DNA of 64,000 bases from assembly GCA_903828145.1 (NCBI GenBank), contig CAIKKY010000006.1, forward strand, positions 248,001 to 312,000, in the 5' to 3' direction. This DNA is from an uncultured Hyphomicrobiales bacterium. GTDB lineage: Bacteria; Pseudomonadota; Alphaproteobacteria; Rhizobiales; Devosiaceae. Of the stretch, positions 39,372 to 49,459 are shown in pieces. The translations under genes and the position numbers were made by a program. Every line of letters begins with the position of its first letter. The first letter of the stretch is position 1. The notes below the pieces were generated by a model that was given only the letters and a program-made list of their open reading frames with translations, made no database searches and was not told the DNA's origin.

Positions 39372-39701
39372 TCAGAGCCCGTTTTGAGGGCCTTTGCCGG
39401 TTTTCGGCACAATTCCGGCGCTCAACGCAGCCCGGGCAATCAGATGTGCGCCCAAGGGCGTTGAGAGCAAGAGAAACAGCAGGGCAAGGAGTGCGCGCAC
39501 GACTGTGATCACATCCCCCGCGACGAGAGCCGCCGCGGTCAAGATCAATCCCGTGCCGACAAACCCGGCCTTGCTGGCCGCATGGAGTCTTGTGAAGACA
39601 TCGGGAAACCGAACAAGCCCGATGGCCGCCAGAAGGCTGAACAATGCGCCTACGAGCACAAGCCCCGCAGCCAGAGCATAGAGACTGTCGCCCGCTGTCA
39701 T
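39372..39701 (-). CDS. mrpG: Mrp Na+(K+)/H+ antiporter subunit G
   Basis: 109 residues, three membrane segments, with the MrpG/PhaG pattern FSLLAAIGLVRFPDVFTRLHAASKAG and a later LLFLLLSTPLGAHLIARAA. Last gene of the seven-gene operon, overlapping mrpF by 4 bp. Confidence 0.94.
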   Translation of the reverse strand: MTAGDSLYALAAGLVLVGALFSLLAAIGLVRFPDVFTRLHAASKAGFVGTGLILTAAALVAGDVITVVRALLALLFLLLSTPLGAHLIARAALSAGIVPKTGKGPQNGL

Positions 39702-39991
39702 TCGTGCCGCTCCAATTTGCCACGTCTTGCAAGGTACCGGGCGAGCGCTGCCGTGGCGAGAAAGCTGGTGAGCGCGAGCGCCAACGCGATATCGAGCGCC
39801 ATGAACAGCCGCGACAGCATGGCAAACACCCCGATGAAACCGAGCCCCAGCATCGACAGCGTGTCGAGCGCCAGGATGCGATCGGCCAGCGTCGGCCCCC
39901 GGAGCAGGCGGTACACGACGAGCGCCATCGCGACCCCGATGAGGGCCATGGCGATAACGAGGCTCACATCAAACAGCGCGGCAACACTCAT
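39698..39991 (-). CDS. mrpF: Mrp Na+(K+)/H+ antiporter subunit F
   Basis: 97 residues with three hydrophobic segments and the MrpF signature RLLRGPTLADRILALDTL. Overlaps mrpE by 4 bp. Small membrane subunit required for assembly of the complex. Confidence 0.94.
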   Translation of the reverse strand: MSVAALFDVSLVIAMALIGVAMALVVYRLLRGPTLADRILALDTLSMLGLGFIGVFAMLSRLFMALDIALALALTSFLATAALARYLARRGKLERHE

Positions 39992-40332
39992 GAGAACAGC
40001 GCCTCGATGGGGCGCTCGAACGTCTGGCGGATCGAGGCGATGACCGCCTCGGGATCGCGGGCGACGAGCGCGTGGATGTGGAGCAGGCGCCGGTCGGCCG
40101 ACACATCGACACTGAGCGTGCCCGGCGTGAGCGTGATGAGATTGGCCAAAAGCGTAATGGCGGCATCGGAGCGAACCGTCAGGGGATAATCGATCAGCCC
40201 CGGGGACAGGGCTTTTTCAAGGTCGGGTGTGAGGGCAAGCACCCCGACGCGGAACGCGCTGGCGCCGAGTTCGCGCAGAAAGAGGCCCAGAAGGCCGACG
40301 ACCAGACCGAACTTGCCGATGAGACGGATCAT
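39988..40332 (-). CDS. mrpE: Mrp Na+(K+)/H+ antiporter subunit E
   Basis: 114 residues, short for MrpE (usually about 160), because the first membrane segments are reduced. The C-terminal half retains LLANLITLTPGTLSVDVS and LHIHALVA, typical of MrpE. Overlaps mrpD by 4 bp. Confidence 0.9.
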   Translation of the reverse strand: MIRLIGKFGLVVGLLGLFLRELGASAFRVGVLALTPDLEKALSPGLIDYPLTVRSDAAITLLANLITLTPGTLSVDVSADRRLLHIHALVARDPEAVIASIRQTFERPIEALFS

Positions 40333-41753
40333 GGTGCGGCCTCGAAAAGCCCGATGGCGGCGCTGTAGGCCGATGGATCGCTGAGGGCCCGCCCCCCCGC
40401 TTCAGCGAGGGCGATCAGCGGAGCCGGGATCAGGCCGAGGCTGAGCGCAAGAGCCCCAGCAAGGGCGGGGATGACGAGACCGAGACGCGGCTGTTCGGTG
40501 GGGGGACTGGCCCAGGCATTGGCGGTGTAGAGCCGCGCCACGGCAATGAGCGTCAGGGCGGCGTTGATGAACAGGGCGACGGCGACCACACTGCCATAGC
40601 CCCCGACCCGGAGCCCCGCCTCAATGAGGATCAGTTTGGGCCAGAAGCCGGGCAGCGGCGGTACGCCGGCGAGCGACAGCAGGAGGAGCAGAACCAGGGC
40701 GCGGAGGATCGGGCTGTCATCCCGGGCCTCGACGCGGCCAATGAGCAGGTAGAGGCTCGCGAGGACCGCCATGGCCTGAAGGCCATAGAGCAGCCCGCCG
40801 GTGAACCCGGCTGGCGTCGCGATAACGAGACCCGAAACCGCCGCGCCAATGCCTCCAATCACCAGAAACCCGGTCGCCCGGCGCAGGTTCGGCTCGCTGA
40901 GCGCCCCAAGGGGCGCAACAATCAGCGTGAGCACCACGCTGGCGGTCAAGAGGGGCGCGAAGGGGCTGAGAAGCCCCGGAAACACCAGACTCATCACCCG
41001 GAACAGCGCATAGACCCCGACCTTGGTAAGCAGCGCTCCAAACAGCGCCGACAGCGCCGGATGCGGCACATGATAGCTGGCCGGAAGCCACGCCTGCACC
41101 GGAAACAGCGCGGCCTTGGTGCCAAAGCCGAGGATCATCAGCGCCGCAACGCCCAGTTGCAGAGTGAGTGGCGCTTTCGGCACTGCCCGGGCAAGATCGG
41201 CCATGTTGAGCGTGCCGAAGCTGCCATAAGTCAGCCCCAGCGCGATGAGAAAGATGGTGGTGCCAATCAGGTTGAGCACCCCGTATTTGAGGGTGGCATC
41301 GAGATCGCGCGCCGCGCCGCCCAAGGCGAAAAGCGCAAAACTTGCGATGAGGATCACTTCGAACCAGACATAGAGATTGAACAGATCCGCCGTAAAAAAC
41401 GCGCCGGAAACGCCCGCCATCACCATCAGAATGAGCGGCGCGAGCGCCGGGTGCTGCGCGGGTCTCTCGAGCGTGAGCGCGAGGAGAAGGGCGGTGGCCA
41501 CAAGCGCGGCAACCAGCAGGAACCCTGCCGATACGGCATCGGCGGCAAAGGTGATACCAAAGGGCGGTATCCAGTTGCCCATGGTCACGGCGACCGGCCC
41601 AAACCGCAGCACATTGGCCAGGATCAGGCCTGCCAGCGCGCTGACCAGCGCGCTAAGGCCAACGGCCACCACCAGCCGCCCGCGCGGCAGCACCAGAGTG
41701 AGCGCAGCGCCGACAAGGTAGGTGATGAGAGGGGCCATGAGCAGGGTCTGCAT
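40329..41753 (-). CDS. mrpD: Mrp Na+(K+)/H+ antiporter subunit D
   Basis: 474 residues of the NuoM/NuoN-like proton-translocating family, about 14 membrane segments; FNLYVWFEVILIASFAL carries the TM5 Glu and ALFPVQAWLPASYHVPH the broken-helix Lys/His region. I start at the ATG at 41753, with GAGG upstream; a TTG at 41765 overlapping the mrpC stop is possible. Confidence 0.94.
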   Translation of the reverse strand: MQTLLMAPLITYLVGAALTLVLPRGRLVVAVGLSALVSALAGLILANVLRFGPVAVTMGNWIPPFGITFAADAVSAGFLLVAALVATALLLALTLERPAQHPALAPLILMVMAGVSGAFFTADLFNLYVWFEVILIASFALFALGGAARDLDATLKYGVLNLIGTTIFLIALGLTYGSFGTLNMADLARAVPKAPLTLQLGVAALMILGFGTKAALFPVQAWLPASYHVPHPALSALFGALLTKVGVYALFRVMSLVFPGLLSPFAPLLTASVVLTLIVAPLGALSEPNLRRATGFLVIGGIGAAVSGLVIATPAGFTGGLLYGLQAMAVLASLYLLIGRVEARDDSPILRALVLLLLLSLAGVPPLPGFWPKLILIEAGLRVGGYGSVVAVALFINAALTLIAVARLYTANAWASPPTEQPRLGLVIPALAGALALSLGLIPAPLIALAEAGGRALSDPSAYSAAIGLFEAAP

Positions 41754-41761
41754 GCGGGGCC

Positions 41762-42139
41762 TCAATACGCATCATCGGGGCGCGCTTCGCCCCTCGGTTC
41801 AGCGAGCCGCATCTGATCGGTGTCATCGGTCCTGAGCGCCGCACTGCCCCGCGCCGCGAGAACCAGAAGCACGGCAAACAGCGAAAACCCGATCACGATG
41901 GCGGTGAGGATCAGGGCTTGCGGCAGGGGATTGGCTGACCCGGCCAGCGGCGCCATCGCCCCCTCGGGCGCGATGGGCGGCAGCGCCCGGCCCAACCGCC
42001 CGGCGGTGAGGATCAGCAGGTTGACGCCATTGCCCAGCAGCGCCACCCCCAGCAGGAGCGGGATCAGCGCCCGGGACAGGAGCAGGTAGAAGCTCGCGGC
42101 AAAAAACAGGCCACTGAGCAGGGCCATGGGGGTTTCCAT
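41762..42139 (-). CDS. mrpC: Mrp Na+(K+)/H+ antiporter subunit C
   Basis: 125 residues, NuoK-like, three membrane segments, with LLGVALLGNGVNLLILTAG and QALILTAIVIGFSL. The start ATG shares one base with the mrpB stop (TGATG). A charged tail of about 25 residues follows the last segment. Confidence 0.94.
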   Translation of the reverse strand: METPMALLSGLFFAASFYLLLSRALIPLLLGVALLGNGVNLLILTAGRLGRALPPIAPEGAMAPLAGSANPLPQALILTAIVIGFSLFAVLLVLAARGSAALRTDDTDQMRLAEPRGEARPDDAY

Positions 42140-42540
42140 CAGAAGTTAGCCCCCTCTTCGAGCGCGAAGGCAATGGCGCTGATGCTGCCCACAACCACGA
42201 GATAGACCCCGATATCAAAGACCATGGGGCTGGAAATCGGCAGGCCCTTGGGCCAGAGGCCGGTCAGAAAAGGCAGGCCGAAGGGAAGCGCCGCGACCCC
42301 GGCGAGGGCCGAGACGAGGAGCCCCGTCGCCGCAATGCCGATGGGCGGCACCCGAACCATGGCACGGGCGGATTTGGGGCCGAAGGCCATGCCCAAAAGC
42401 GCGAACCCGGCGGCAGCAATGAGCCCGCCAATGAACCCGCCGCCGGGCTCATTATGCCCGCGCAGCAGCACAAACAGCGACATGACCAGCATGATGCTGA
42501 CGAGCAGCGGCGCCACGGTGCGAAAGATCAGCGTGTTCAT
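42139..42540 (-). CDS. mrpB: Mrp Na+(K+)/H+ antiporter subunit B
   Basis: 133 residues with four membrane segments; [20 protein letters not shown] is the MrpB hallmark. Overlaps mrpA by 4 bp. Confidence 0.95.
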   Translation of the reverse strand: MNTLIFRTVAPLLVSIMLVMSLFVLLRGHNEPGGGFIGGLIAAAGFALLGMAFGPKSARAMVRVPPIGIAATGLLVSALAGVAALPFGLPFLTGLWPKGLPISSPMVFDIGVYLVVVGSISAIAFALEEGANF

Positions 42541-44771
42541 GGGGCCGTCTTCTTGCTGAGGAGGGTGAGGACGGCGATGCCGGCGGTCAGCACTACGGCG
42601 ATTTCGCCCAAGGTATCGAGCGCGCGGAAATCGACGAGAATGACATTCACCACATTGCGTCCATGCGCCGCCAGAACGCTTTCGGCGTTAAAGAAATCGG
42701 GCAGGACCAGACTGAGCGGGTGCGTCAGGAGGCTCAGCAGCAGCAGCGTCAGGGCTGTGGCCGCGAACAGCGCCACGAAAGCGTGGCCAAGGACATCGGC
42801 CCGCGGGCGCTGATCACGCGTGTCGAGCCGCAGCCGCGTCATGACGAGCGCCAGAATGACCACCGACAGGATTTCAACCATGGCCTGGGTGAAAGCAAGG
42901 TCGGGGGCCCCGAATGCCAGGTAGAGCAGCGCAACCATCAGCCCCTGCACGCCGAGCGCGAGAATGGCGAGCAGCCGGGTGCGGGCCAGCACCACGCTGA
43001 CGACGCCCGTGGCGGCGAGCGCCATCAGCAGCAGTTCATGCGGCACGAGCGCCAGAGGCTCTAGGCTGGGCCACGGGGCACCGAGCAGAAACGGCACGCT
43101 GGCGGCGAGGCCGATGAGCAGGATGAACCCGACCATATACCGGCTCAGTCGACCATGCTGGGTCAGCCGTGTGAGAGAACCCGCTGCACCAAGAAGCCCG
43201 AAATAGAGGTGATCGAACACCCGGTCGGCGCGCAGCCGTGCCGGATGGGCACGCAACCGGGGGGCGAGGAGCGCCACGCCATAGGCCCCGGCCCAGACGC
43301 CAAGGCTGATGAGAAACGCCGGATCGGTGAGTGAAAAGACATGCGGTCCGGCGTGTCCGCCGGGGCCATGGACAGCGGCAAGGGCGCTTTCGAGATTGGG
43401 GGCGGAAAGCCCGAACCAGAGGCCCAAAAGCCCGAGCACCAGAGGCGGCAGGGTGAGACCCGGGCTCGGGGGGTTGAGCGGGCCGACAGGCGCGGGGCCG
43501 AAAAACGGCCTGAGCGCAAAGATGAGACCGGCGCCGGCCATGAGCGCCGTGCCGAGGACCATGACGCCGAGCGCCAGCCCATCGGCAGCGGTGAGCATGG
43601 TTTCCTTGGCGGCAAAACCAAAAAGCGGCGGCAGGCCGATGAGGCTGGCGCCCGCGAGGAGTGCCGCGAGAAAGGACAGCGGCAGGGGCCGCGCAAGCCC
43701 CGACAGGTGATCGAGATCGCGGCTATGGGTTGCATGATCAATGGTGCCCGCGACCATGAACAGCGCCGCCTTGTAGAGTGCATGCGCGAGGAAGAACTGG
43801 AGCGCCGCCTTAAGCGCCAGTTCGGTGCCGATGCCCACGAGCAACAGGGTGAGGCCCAGGGCCGCGAGCGTGGTTTGGGCGAGCAATTGCTTGAGGTCGC
43901 GCACCCGCAGCGCGTTGAGCGCCCCCCAGACAAGCGTGATCCCCCCGAGGAGCAGCAGCGCCCCATGCCAAACCGGCACGCCCTCGAATACCGGGCTCAG
44001 CCGCAGCGCCAGATAGACGCCGGCCTGCACCATGGTGGCTGAATGGAGGTACGCCGACACGGGCGTTGGCGCTTCCATGGCGAGTGGCAACCAGAAGTGG
44101 AGCGGCACCTGCGCCGATTTGCTGGCAATGGCAATGAGCGCGACGAGCGCGAGCCCCGGCACCGCCGGGAGCGTATCGAGCGCCCAACTGCCGGTTTCCA
44201 TATGGCCAAGAATGGCGAGCGCCAGAAGGCCGAGCCCACCGAGCCCGGTGACGACAAGCGCCTGCGTGGCCGCGCGGCGTGCCGACTGGGCTGTGCCTTC
44301 AAAACCGATCAACACGAAGGAGAGGATCGAGGTCAGTTCCCAGAAGGCAAACAGCGACAGGGAATTGCCCGCAAGAACCAGCCCCTGCATGGCGCCCGAA
44401 AAGATCAGCAGCGTCCCGATGAACCGCGCCCGGCGCGGATCGTCGGCCATATAGGCTCCGGCAAAAACAAAGATCAGCGCGCCGATGCCGGAGACCGTGA
44501 GCGAAAACAGCCGCGCCAGACCATCGACGCTGAAAGCGAGCGGCAGGTCGAGGCTCGGCACCCAGGAGAGGCTCACCTGATGCTCGCCGGGGATGAGCAG
44601 CAGCGCAAAAAAGCCGATGCTCGGCACCGCCGCCGACAGGGTGGTGAGCAGGCGCGGGCCGAGGCCGGGGGCAAGGACAAGCAGGGCACCGGCAAGAAGG
44701 GGCAGCGCCACAATGAGGGCGATCAGTATCTCACCCAAAGGGGCCAAGGTCGCTTTCCAAGTCCGGTGCAC
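42537..44771 (-). CDS. mrpA: Mrp Na+(K+)/H+ antiporter subunit A
   Basis: 744 residues, NuoL-like, about 20 membrane segments. The proton-channel core includes [49 protein letters not shown] (here in parts) and [17 protein letters not shown]. The C-terminal part ([22 protein letters not shown], then [10 protein letters not shown]) is the MrpA-specific extension. The start is a GTG at 44771; a TTG ten to twelve codons later would also suit. First gene of mrpABCDEFG, divergent from the KAP-like gene. Confidence 0.94.
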   Translation of the reverse strand: MHRTWKATLAPLGEILIALIVALPLLAGALLVLAPGLGPRLLTTLSAAVPSIGFFALLLIPGEHQVSLSWVPSLDLPLAFSVDGLARLFSLTVSGIGALIFVFAGAYMADDPRRARFIGTLLIFSGAMQGLVLAGNSLSLFAFWELTSILSFVLIGFEGTAQSARRAATQALVVTGLGGLGLLALAILGHMETGSWALDTLPAVPGLALVALIAIASKSAQVPLHFWLPLAMEAPTPVSAYLHSATMVQAGVYLALRLSPVFEGVPVWHGALLLLGGITLVWGALNALRVRDLKQLLAQTTLAALGLTLLLVGIGTELALKAALQFFLAHALYKAALFMVAGTIDHATHSRDLDHLSGLARPLPLSFLAALLAGASLIGLPPLFGFAAKETMLTAADGLALGVMVLGTALMAGAGLIFALRPFFGPAPVGPLNPPSPGLTLPPLVLGLLGLWFGLSAPNLESALAAVHGPGGHAGPHVFSLTDPAFLISLGVWAGAYGVALLAPRLRAHPARLRADRVFDHLYFGLLGAAGSLTRLTQHGRLSRYMVGFILLIGLAASVPFLLGAPWPSLEPLALVPHELLLMALAATGVVSVVLARTRLLAILALGVQGLMVALLYLAFGAPDLAFTQAMVEILSVVILALVMTRLRLDTRDQRPRADVLGHAFVALFAATALTLLLLSLLTHPLSLVLPDFFNAESVLAAHGRNVVNVILVDFRALDTLGEIAVVLTAGIAVLTLLSKKTAP

Positions 44772-44968
44772 GTTTTGGCAAGATGACGGTGTGACCGGCC
44801 CCCCGCAAGCTGAACCGGACCGGAGCCCCCGATTGCCACAGGTTTTCCCCGGGTCATCGCGCGGAGTTCAGCACCGCTATTTACCCTTGAGGAAAGATTA
44901 TCGATGCAGCCGTGCGCCGCTCTGCTATGGATGTATGAGTTAACACGTATAAAGTGGCGCGGGGCCGG

Positions 44969-46261
44969 ATGAACGACACTCGATGGACGGGCGACCAGCT
45001 GGGGCGCTGGCGTGACGCCGATCATCTGCGCGATCTGGTGACCCGCCGGTTGGCCGCTCCCGGGGCGCGCCGCACCCTGACCATCCATCTCGATTGTCCA
45101 TCAGGGGATGGGCAGAGCTTTTTCCTCCGCCGCCTGCGCGACGATCTTGTGGCGCTGGATCATCCGGTGGCCTTTCTCGATGCCGCCCGCGATCAGGCCG
45201 CCGGCGACCCGTTGATTGCCCTGGTGGGGGCGTTGATCGGCGCGCTGACCGGCCATGTCTCGACCAAGCTCGCCCGAACCAGCCTCGAGGCCGTGCCCGA
45301 GCTGATCGCCAGCCTGTTGAACCCCGCGTCCGCCGACGATGGTCAGCCGCTCCGCCGCCTGATCGTGCGGGCGCAGGCCCTCGAAACGCTGGGCCGCCGC
45401 CTCGCCAGCGTCATTGCCAGCCTGCCGCGCGCGCCCCGCCCCAAGGCGGTGCGCCTGCCGGTCTATCTGCTTGTGGATGGGCTCGATGCCTGCCGACCCT
45501 CCTATGCCATCACCCTGATTGAGCGGGTGCGCCACGGGCTCGGGATTGATGACCTTGTGGTGATCATGGCCGCCGATCGCCACGAACTGGCCCGCATGGC
45601 CGCCGTGGTGCAGGGCCCGGGTGTTGATGCCGTGCGCTTCTTCAACCGCCTGTTTGACCTGCGGCACCGTATGCCGCACGGCGGCTCGGCCCGGGACTTT
45701 GTGGCCGCGCGCCTGCCCGAGGAGGTGGCGGTTGATCCGCGGCTTTATAGTTTTGAGGCGAACCCGGTGGATTACATCACCGGCACCATGGAGAGCTTTG
45801 GGCTCAACCTCAGCGAAATGCAGGCCGTGCTCGGGCTGTTCGCCGATATCGTGCGCGGCTGGACCCGCGCCGTGCCGATTGAACTGGGGGCCCTTGTGCC
45901 GCTGGTGATCGGGCACGTGCGCGGCCTCGATCTGGCTCTAGATGAAGATTTTCTCAACCGTCTGATCGAGAGTGCGCGCCGTAAAGGCGCCGGGTCGCAG
46001 AAGCTGGTGCGGTTTTCGTTTTTCGGCGCTGAGGAGACCGCATCGCCGGCTGAACTCTTTGCCGATTACGCTATTGCCGCCGCCAATCCGATTGCGCAGG
46101 GGCTCACGGGGGATCTGACCCGCATTGCCAGCATCGTGCGCTCGCGGCTCGCTGATGAATATCTCATCCTGCACCGGGGCCGCGCCGATGGTGAGGCCCT
46201 GTCGATCATCGCGGATTATCCGGCCATTGTTGAAAGCGCCGGCCGGATGACCGAGGTCTAG
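44969..46261 (+). CDS. KAP-like P-loop protein with degenerate nucleotide motifs
   Basis: 430 residues. The Walker B-to-sensor block is recognisably KAP: PVYLLVDGLDACRPSYA (164-180), then VIMAADRHELARM and an FNRLFDLRHRMP segment (KAP usually DDLDRC-x-P and KIFDL). The P-loop reads PSGDGQSFFL (44-53): the invariant Lys is Gln, and the Walker B DDLD is DGLD. ATP hydrolysis is therefore doubtful. No membrane segment is inserted between the motifs, so it looks cytoplasmic. KAP NTPases include phage-exclusion and cytoskeletal-scaffold proteins. An in-frame GTG at 44954 is an alternative start. The stop overlaps DUF1491 by 4 bp. Confidence 0.65.
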   Translation: MNDTRWTGDQLGRWRDADHLRDLVTRRLAAPGARRTLTIHLDCPSGDGQSFFLRRLRDDLVALDHPVAFLDAARDQAAGDPLIALVGALIGALTGHVSTKLARTSLEAVPELIASLLNPASADDGQPLRRLIVRAQALETLGRRLASVIASLPRAPRPKAVRLPVYLLVDGLDACRPSYAITLIERVRHGLGIDDLVVIMAADRHELARMAAVVQGPGVDAVRFFNRLFDLRHRMPHGGSARDFVAARLPEEVAVDPRLYSFEANPVDYITGTMESFGLNLSEMQAVLGLFADIVRGWTRAVPIELGALVPLVIGHVRGLDLALDEDFLNRLIESARRKGAGSQKLVRFSFFGAEETASPAELFADYAIAAANPIAQGLTGDLTRIASIVRSRLADEYLILHRGRADGEALSIIADYPAIVESAGRMTEV

Positions 46262-46593
46262 GGCCGGGCCAGTTCGAGCCCGAGATCGTCGCCGCGCTGC
46301 TCGACTTCGATCACCCAGAGATCGGAATCGAAATTCACCTCGCGTGTAAGCCGGGCGGTTACCTCGGCTGGCGCGACATGCGACAGCACCCGCACGAAGA
46401 CCCGCATTTCAGGATTGTCGATCCGCGCCGTCATCGGCGCGGGACCATAGAGGCTCTCGGTGCCATCAAGGTGGTTGTGCCGCACATGAATGGCCCCGGC
46501 GATGGCATCGCCATGGCGTTCGACCACAGCAATATGGCCTATGTCATTGTGCCGCCGGACGAAGCCAGCAACGAAAAGATCGGACCTGAACAT
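46258..46593 (-). CDS. DUF1491 family protein
   Basis: 111 residues with the DUF1491 pattern: LFVAGFVRRHN near the N-terminus, GAIHVRHNHLDGTESLYGPAP in the middle, and SDLWVIEVEQR near the end. Restricted mainly to alphaproteobacteria; function unknown. Here it follows the peptidoglycan-binding gene and the DivJ-like kinase on the same strand, so it may be the third gene of that operon. Confidence 0.88.
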   Translation of the reverse strand: MFRSDLFVAGFVRRHNDIGHIAVVERHGDAIAGAIHVRHNHLDGTESLYGPAPMTARIDNPEMRVFVRVLSHVAPAEVTARLTREVNFDSDLWVIEVEQRGDDLGLELARP

Positions 46594-46649
46594 AAGGCGA
46601 CTGTCGCGCGTGGCGCTGCTGCACGCAAGGGGCGGGACCGATCAGCCGA

Positions 46650-47678
46650 TCAGATCGTGGCACCGTTCTGAACCAGCAGATCAAGCAGTTCGGCGCTGAT
46701 GCGGCCCGTGACCGCATAGTTGAAATAGGTCTCGAAATTGCGGATCGCCTTCGCCGTGGCCTCGCCTGGCACGCCATCGGCCGGACCGTGGAGGAACCCG
46801 AGGCTGGCGAGCCCGCGCTGCACCTTGGCGATGAATACCGGGTCGGTGGCATCGCGCGGCACCACTTCGGCAGGCGTGACCGAACCGGACTGCTCTTTGA
46901 CCTCGCCGGTAGGCGCTGTCGGACTGTCGTCCACCACCAGCGGCACGCCGGCCTGCGGCTTCAGCGTTGCGCTGAGCGGCGCCGGTGCGGGCAGGTCGGT
47001 TTCCGGAACGGGGGCGGGTGTCGCCGGGAGCGTAATCGCCGTCGGGGCCGTACCCGTGCTCGCAGTGCTCTCCTTGCTGTCGCCGAGCGACAGGGGGGCG
47101 TCCTTGATCTGGGCAATAATGGCGGGCGTCAGCTTGCCCGTCGGCTCAAGCCCGCTGAGCGATTCGAACTTGCGGATCGCCGCTGCCGTCTGCGGACCGT
47201 AATAGCCATCGGACGTGCCGGTAAACAGATTGAGCTTTTCGAGCTTGCGCTGCACCTCGAACACATCCGGGTTGCCGGTCGGCCCGATCGCTTCGGCTGC
47301 GGCTGAAGCCACAGCAGCCGGGCTTGCGGGCTGCGGCTTAGCCTGCGGGCGCGGCTGCGCCTTGGCTGAACTTGGGGTCGCTGTGCTGTGCGGGCGCGTC
47401 TTCGGGACGACCGGGGCACTGTCCCGCGCGGCGGTCTGTGTGGCGGAAAACAGCGGCGCCGGGTGGCGGTGGTTCTGGCCGAACAGTGCGTTTTCGGCGC
47501 TCATCGCGGCAACGAGAACGAGAAGACTGAGGGCCGAATTGGTGAGTGGCGCGCGCATATAGCGCTCAAGCGCCCAGGCGGCGGCACGACCAGACCCGCT
47601 CACCGCCATGCTGATCGCGAGGATCGGCATTTCGGCAAGTCGATTACTCAACGGGCGCTTTTTCTTGCGTCGGGCCAT
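46650..47678 (-). CDS. Membrane-anchored peptidoglycan-binding protein (two PG_binding_1 domains)
   Basis: 342 residues. A basic N-terminus (ARRKKKRP) precedes a membrane anchor (about 44-62, NSALSLLVLVAAMSA), then a Pro/Ala-rich linker. Two PG_binding_1 repeats follow: VFEVQRKLEKLNLFTG with YYGPQTAAAIRKFE (about 139-170), and FIAKVQRGLASLGFLHG with GEATAKAIRNFE (about 286-320). The start overlaps the kinase gene by 31 bp, so the two are co-expressed. It may link envelope state to the kinase. Confidence 0.9.
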   Translation of the reverse strand: MARRKKKRPLSNRLAEMPILAISMAVSGSGRAAAWALERYMRAPLTNSALSLLVLVAAMSAENALFGQNHRHPAPLFSATQTAARDSAPVVPKTRPHSTATPSSAKAQPRPQAKPQPASPAAVASAAAEAIGPTGNPDVFEVQRKLEKLNLFTGTSDGYYGPQTAAAIRKFESLSGLEPTGKLTPAIIAQIKDAPLSLGDSKESTASTGTAPTAITLPATPAPVPETDLPAPAPLSATLKPQAGVPLVVDDSPTAPTGEVKEQSGSVTPAEVVPRDATDPVFIAKVQRGLASLGFLHGPADGVPGEATAKAIRNFETYFNYAVTGRISAELLDLLVQNGATI

Positions 47679-49459
47679 TGAACCAGCGGGGTTACACCGT
47701 CCGGGCGGATCGGGGTTACGTTGTCAGTGTCGCTGATTTTGGTTTCCGGACCGTTTATGGGCAACAGAATGGTAACGCTTGTTCCCTCGCCCGGCGAAGA
47801 GCGTACGCTCATGGTGCCGTCGTGCAGATCAACGAGGCCCTTGACGATGGACAGCCCAAGGCCCGAGCCCTCGTAATGGCGCGCCAGCCCATCCTGAGCC
47901 TGGAAAAACGGTTCGCCCAGACGCTTAAGCGTCTCGCTGTCCATGCCGATGCCCTGATCGGTAATGGTGAAGGCCACGTGCCGACCCTGCTTCTTCAGCC
48001 CGACGCTGACTACGCCTTCGGGGTGGCTGAACTTGATGGCGTTCGACACGAGGTTGATGAGAATCTGGCGGCAGGCCCGCTCATCGGCCACGAGCAGCGG
48101 CATTGGACGCGGGCAATCGAAGGCGAGCTTCACCCGGCGTTCGCTGGCGAGCGGGTCCATCATGCGGAACACCGGCTCGACCACCGAATCGGGCGCAAAG
48201 GCATCGGTGGCGAGTTCGAACTTGCCCGCTTCGAGGCGGCTCATGTCGAGAAGCGTGGTGATGAGGCCGCCCATATGCTTGCCGCTCTGCTGGATCATGC
48301 GGGCATAATCGAGCTGCTGCGCCGACAGATCGCCGGAGACACCCGACGCGAGCATGTCGGAAAAGCCGAGGACGGCATTGAGCGGCGTCCGCAATTCATG
48401 GCCCATGGTGGCGAGAAAGCGCGACTTGGCTTCCGAGGCTTCTTCAGCCGCTCGCCAGGCCTTGCGCAACTCGGCCTCGCGCTCGCGCCGCGCACTGATG
48501 TCGCGGATAAGCAGCACGACTTCAAACCGGGCACTTTCGGCGCGCGGACCGCTGGACACCGAGGCGGAGGCGACTTCGACATAGACGTAATCAGGCAGAC
48601 GCGCGCCCGGCACATCGCGGCGCATGCGCAGCTCGACGGTGCGGGATTCCCCGCCATTGGCGGCCGCATCCAGTGTGGCGAGGAACAGCGGCCGATCCTG
48701 CAGGTGTACGCGCTCGACCAGGGTGACTTCGGTCACTTCAAAGCGCTGGCAGCCGAACAGGCCTTCGGCGGCGCTCGACACATAGATGAGCTGGCCATCC
48801 TCGCCATAGCGCACCATGGTTTCCTGCATCTGATCGACCAGATGCCGGTAGGCATTGAGCTGGCCGCGCTCGAAGACTTCAAAAACGGCGCTCAATCGGG
48901 TGGCCATCAAGGCGACGGTCGCAGCGATCACCACGAAGGTGAGTCCGGCAAACACCTGCAGTACGGTCCGGTCCGCCACGGGATCGAGGAGCAGGCCGAA
49001 ATGCGAGAGCGCGCCCGCAACGACCACGGGAAGCAGCAGCGCCCAGGAGAGCCGCGTGACCCGCGACCGCGCGCCCACCAGCGCTGCATGCACTGGACCG
49101 AGGAGCGCCAGCGCCAGCCCAAATCCTGACACTTCCGCTTCGGCGATGCTGACCGCGAGACCGGCGAACACGAGACCCATAACCTGCATCATCACGGCGT
49201 GATCGCGCGGGCCGCGCCGTTCGGCGACCAGCGAAAGGGCGGTGCCCGCAAGGAGCATGAGGTTGGCGGCCAACGGGGCCCCCTGGCCCCCGAAGGCCCA
49301 GAAGGCTGTGAACGGCAGGCCACTGAGACCAAGAAGGCCCATGACCTGACCAACCGTATGCATGGCCTCGGCGCGGGCCGTATCGAGCCGCGAACTATCG
49401 AGGGCAGAGCGGAAGGGGCGCGGGGCCAGTTTGGCGGACAAGGATGCGAACATGGACAT
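47648..49459 (-). CDS. DivJ/PleC-like membrane sensor histidine kinase
   Basis: 603 residues. The first 190 hold five or six membrane segments; a PAS-like domain spans about 205-325; the HisKA helix has phospho-acceptor His354 in GHELRTPLNAVLGFS; the ATPase has NLVSNAIKFS, DQGIGM and GSGLGLSIV. HELRTPLNAxxGFS and the short dimer helix are typical of the PleC/DivJ/PdhS family that acts on DivK. The layout (about 600 aa, multi-pass N-terminus) is closest to DivJ. No receiver domain or response regulator lies next to it. DivJ identity is inference. Confidence 0.85.
   Translation of the reverse strand: MSMFASLSAKLAPRPFRSALDSSRLDTARAEAMHTVGQVMGLLGLSGLPFTAFWAFGGQGAPLAANLMLLAGTALSLVAERRGPRDHAVMMQVMGLVFAGLAVSIAEAEVSGFGLALALLGPVHAALVGARSRVTRLSWALLLPVVVAGALSHFGLLLDPVADRTVLQVFAGLTFVVIAATVALMATRLSAVFEVFERGQLNAYRHLVDQMQETMVRYGEDGQLIYVSSAAEGLFGCQRFEVTEVTLVERVHLQDRPLFLATLDAAANGGESRTVELRMRRDVPGARLPDYVYVEVASASVSSGPRAESARFEVVLLIRDISARREREAELRKAWRAAEEASEAKSRFLATMGHELRTPLNAVLGFSDMLASGVSGDLSAQQLDYARMIQQSGKHMGGLITTLLDMSRLEAGKFELATDAFAPDSVVEPVFRMMDPLASERRVKLAFDCPRPMPLLVADERACRQILINLVSNAIKFSHPEGVVSVGLKKQGRHVAFTITDQGIGMDSETLKRLGEPFFQAQDGLARHYEGSGLGLSIVKGLVDLHDGTMSVRSSPGEGTSVTILLPINGPETKISDTDNVTPIRPDGVTPLVQWPDARKSAR

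Noticed and set aside
47678-49129. Open frame antisense to the histidine kinase
   Set aside because: The kinase motifs on the minus strand are unambiguous; the opposite peptide is rich in His, Arg and Gln with no domain.
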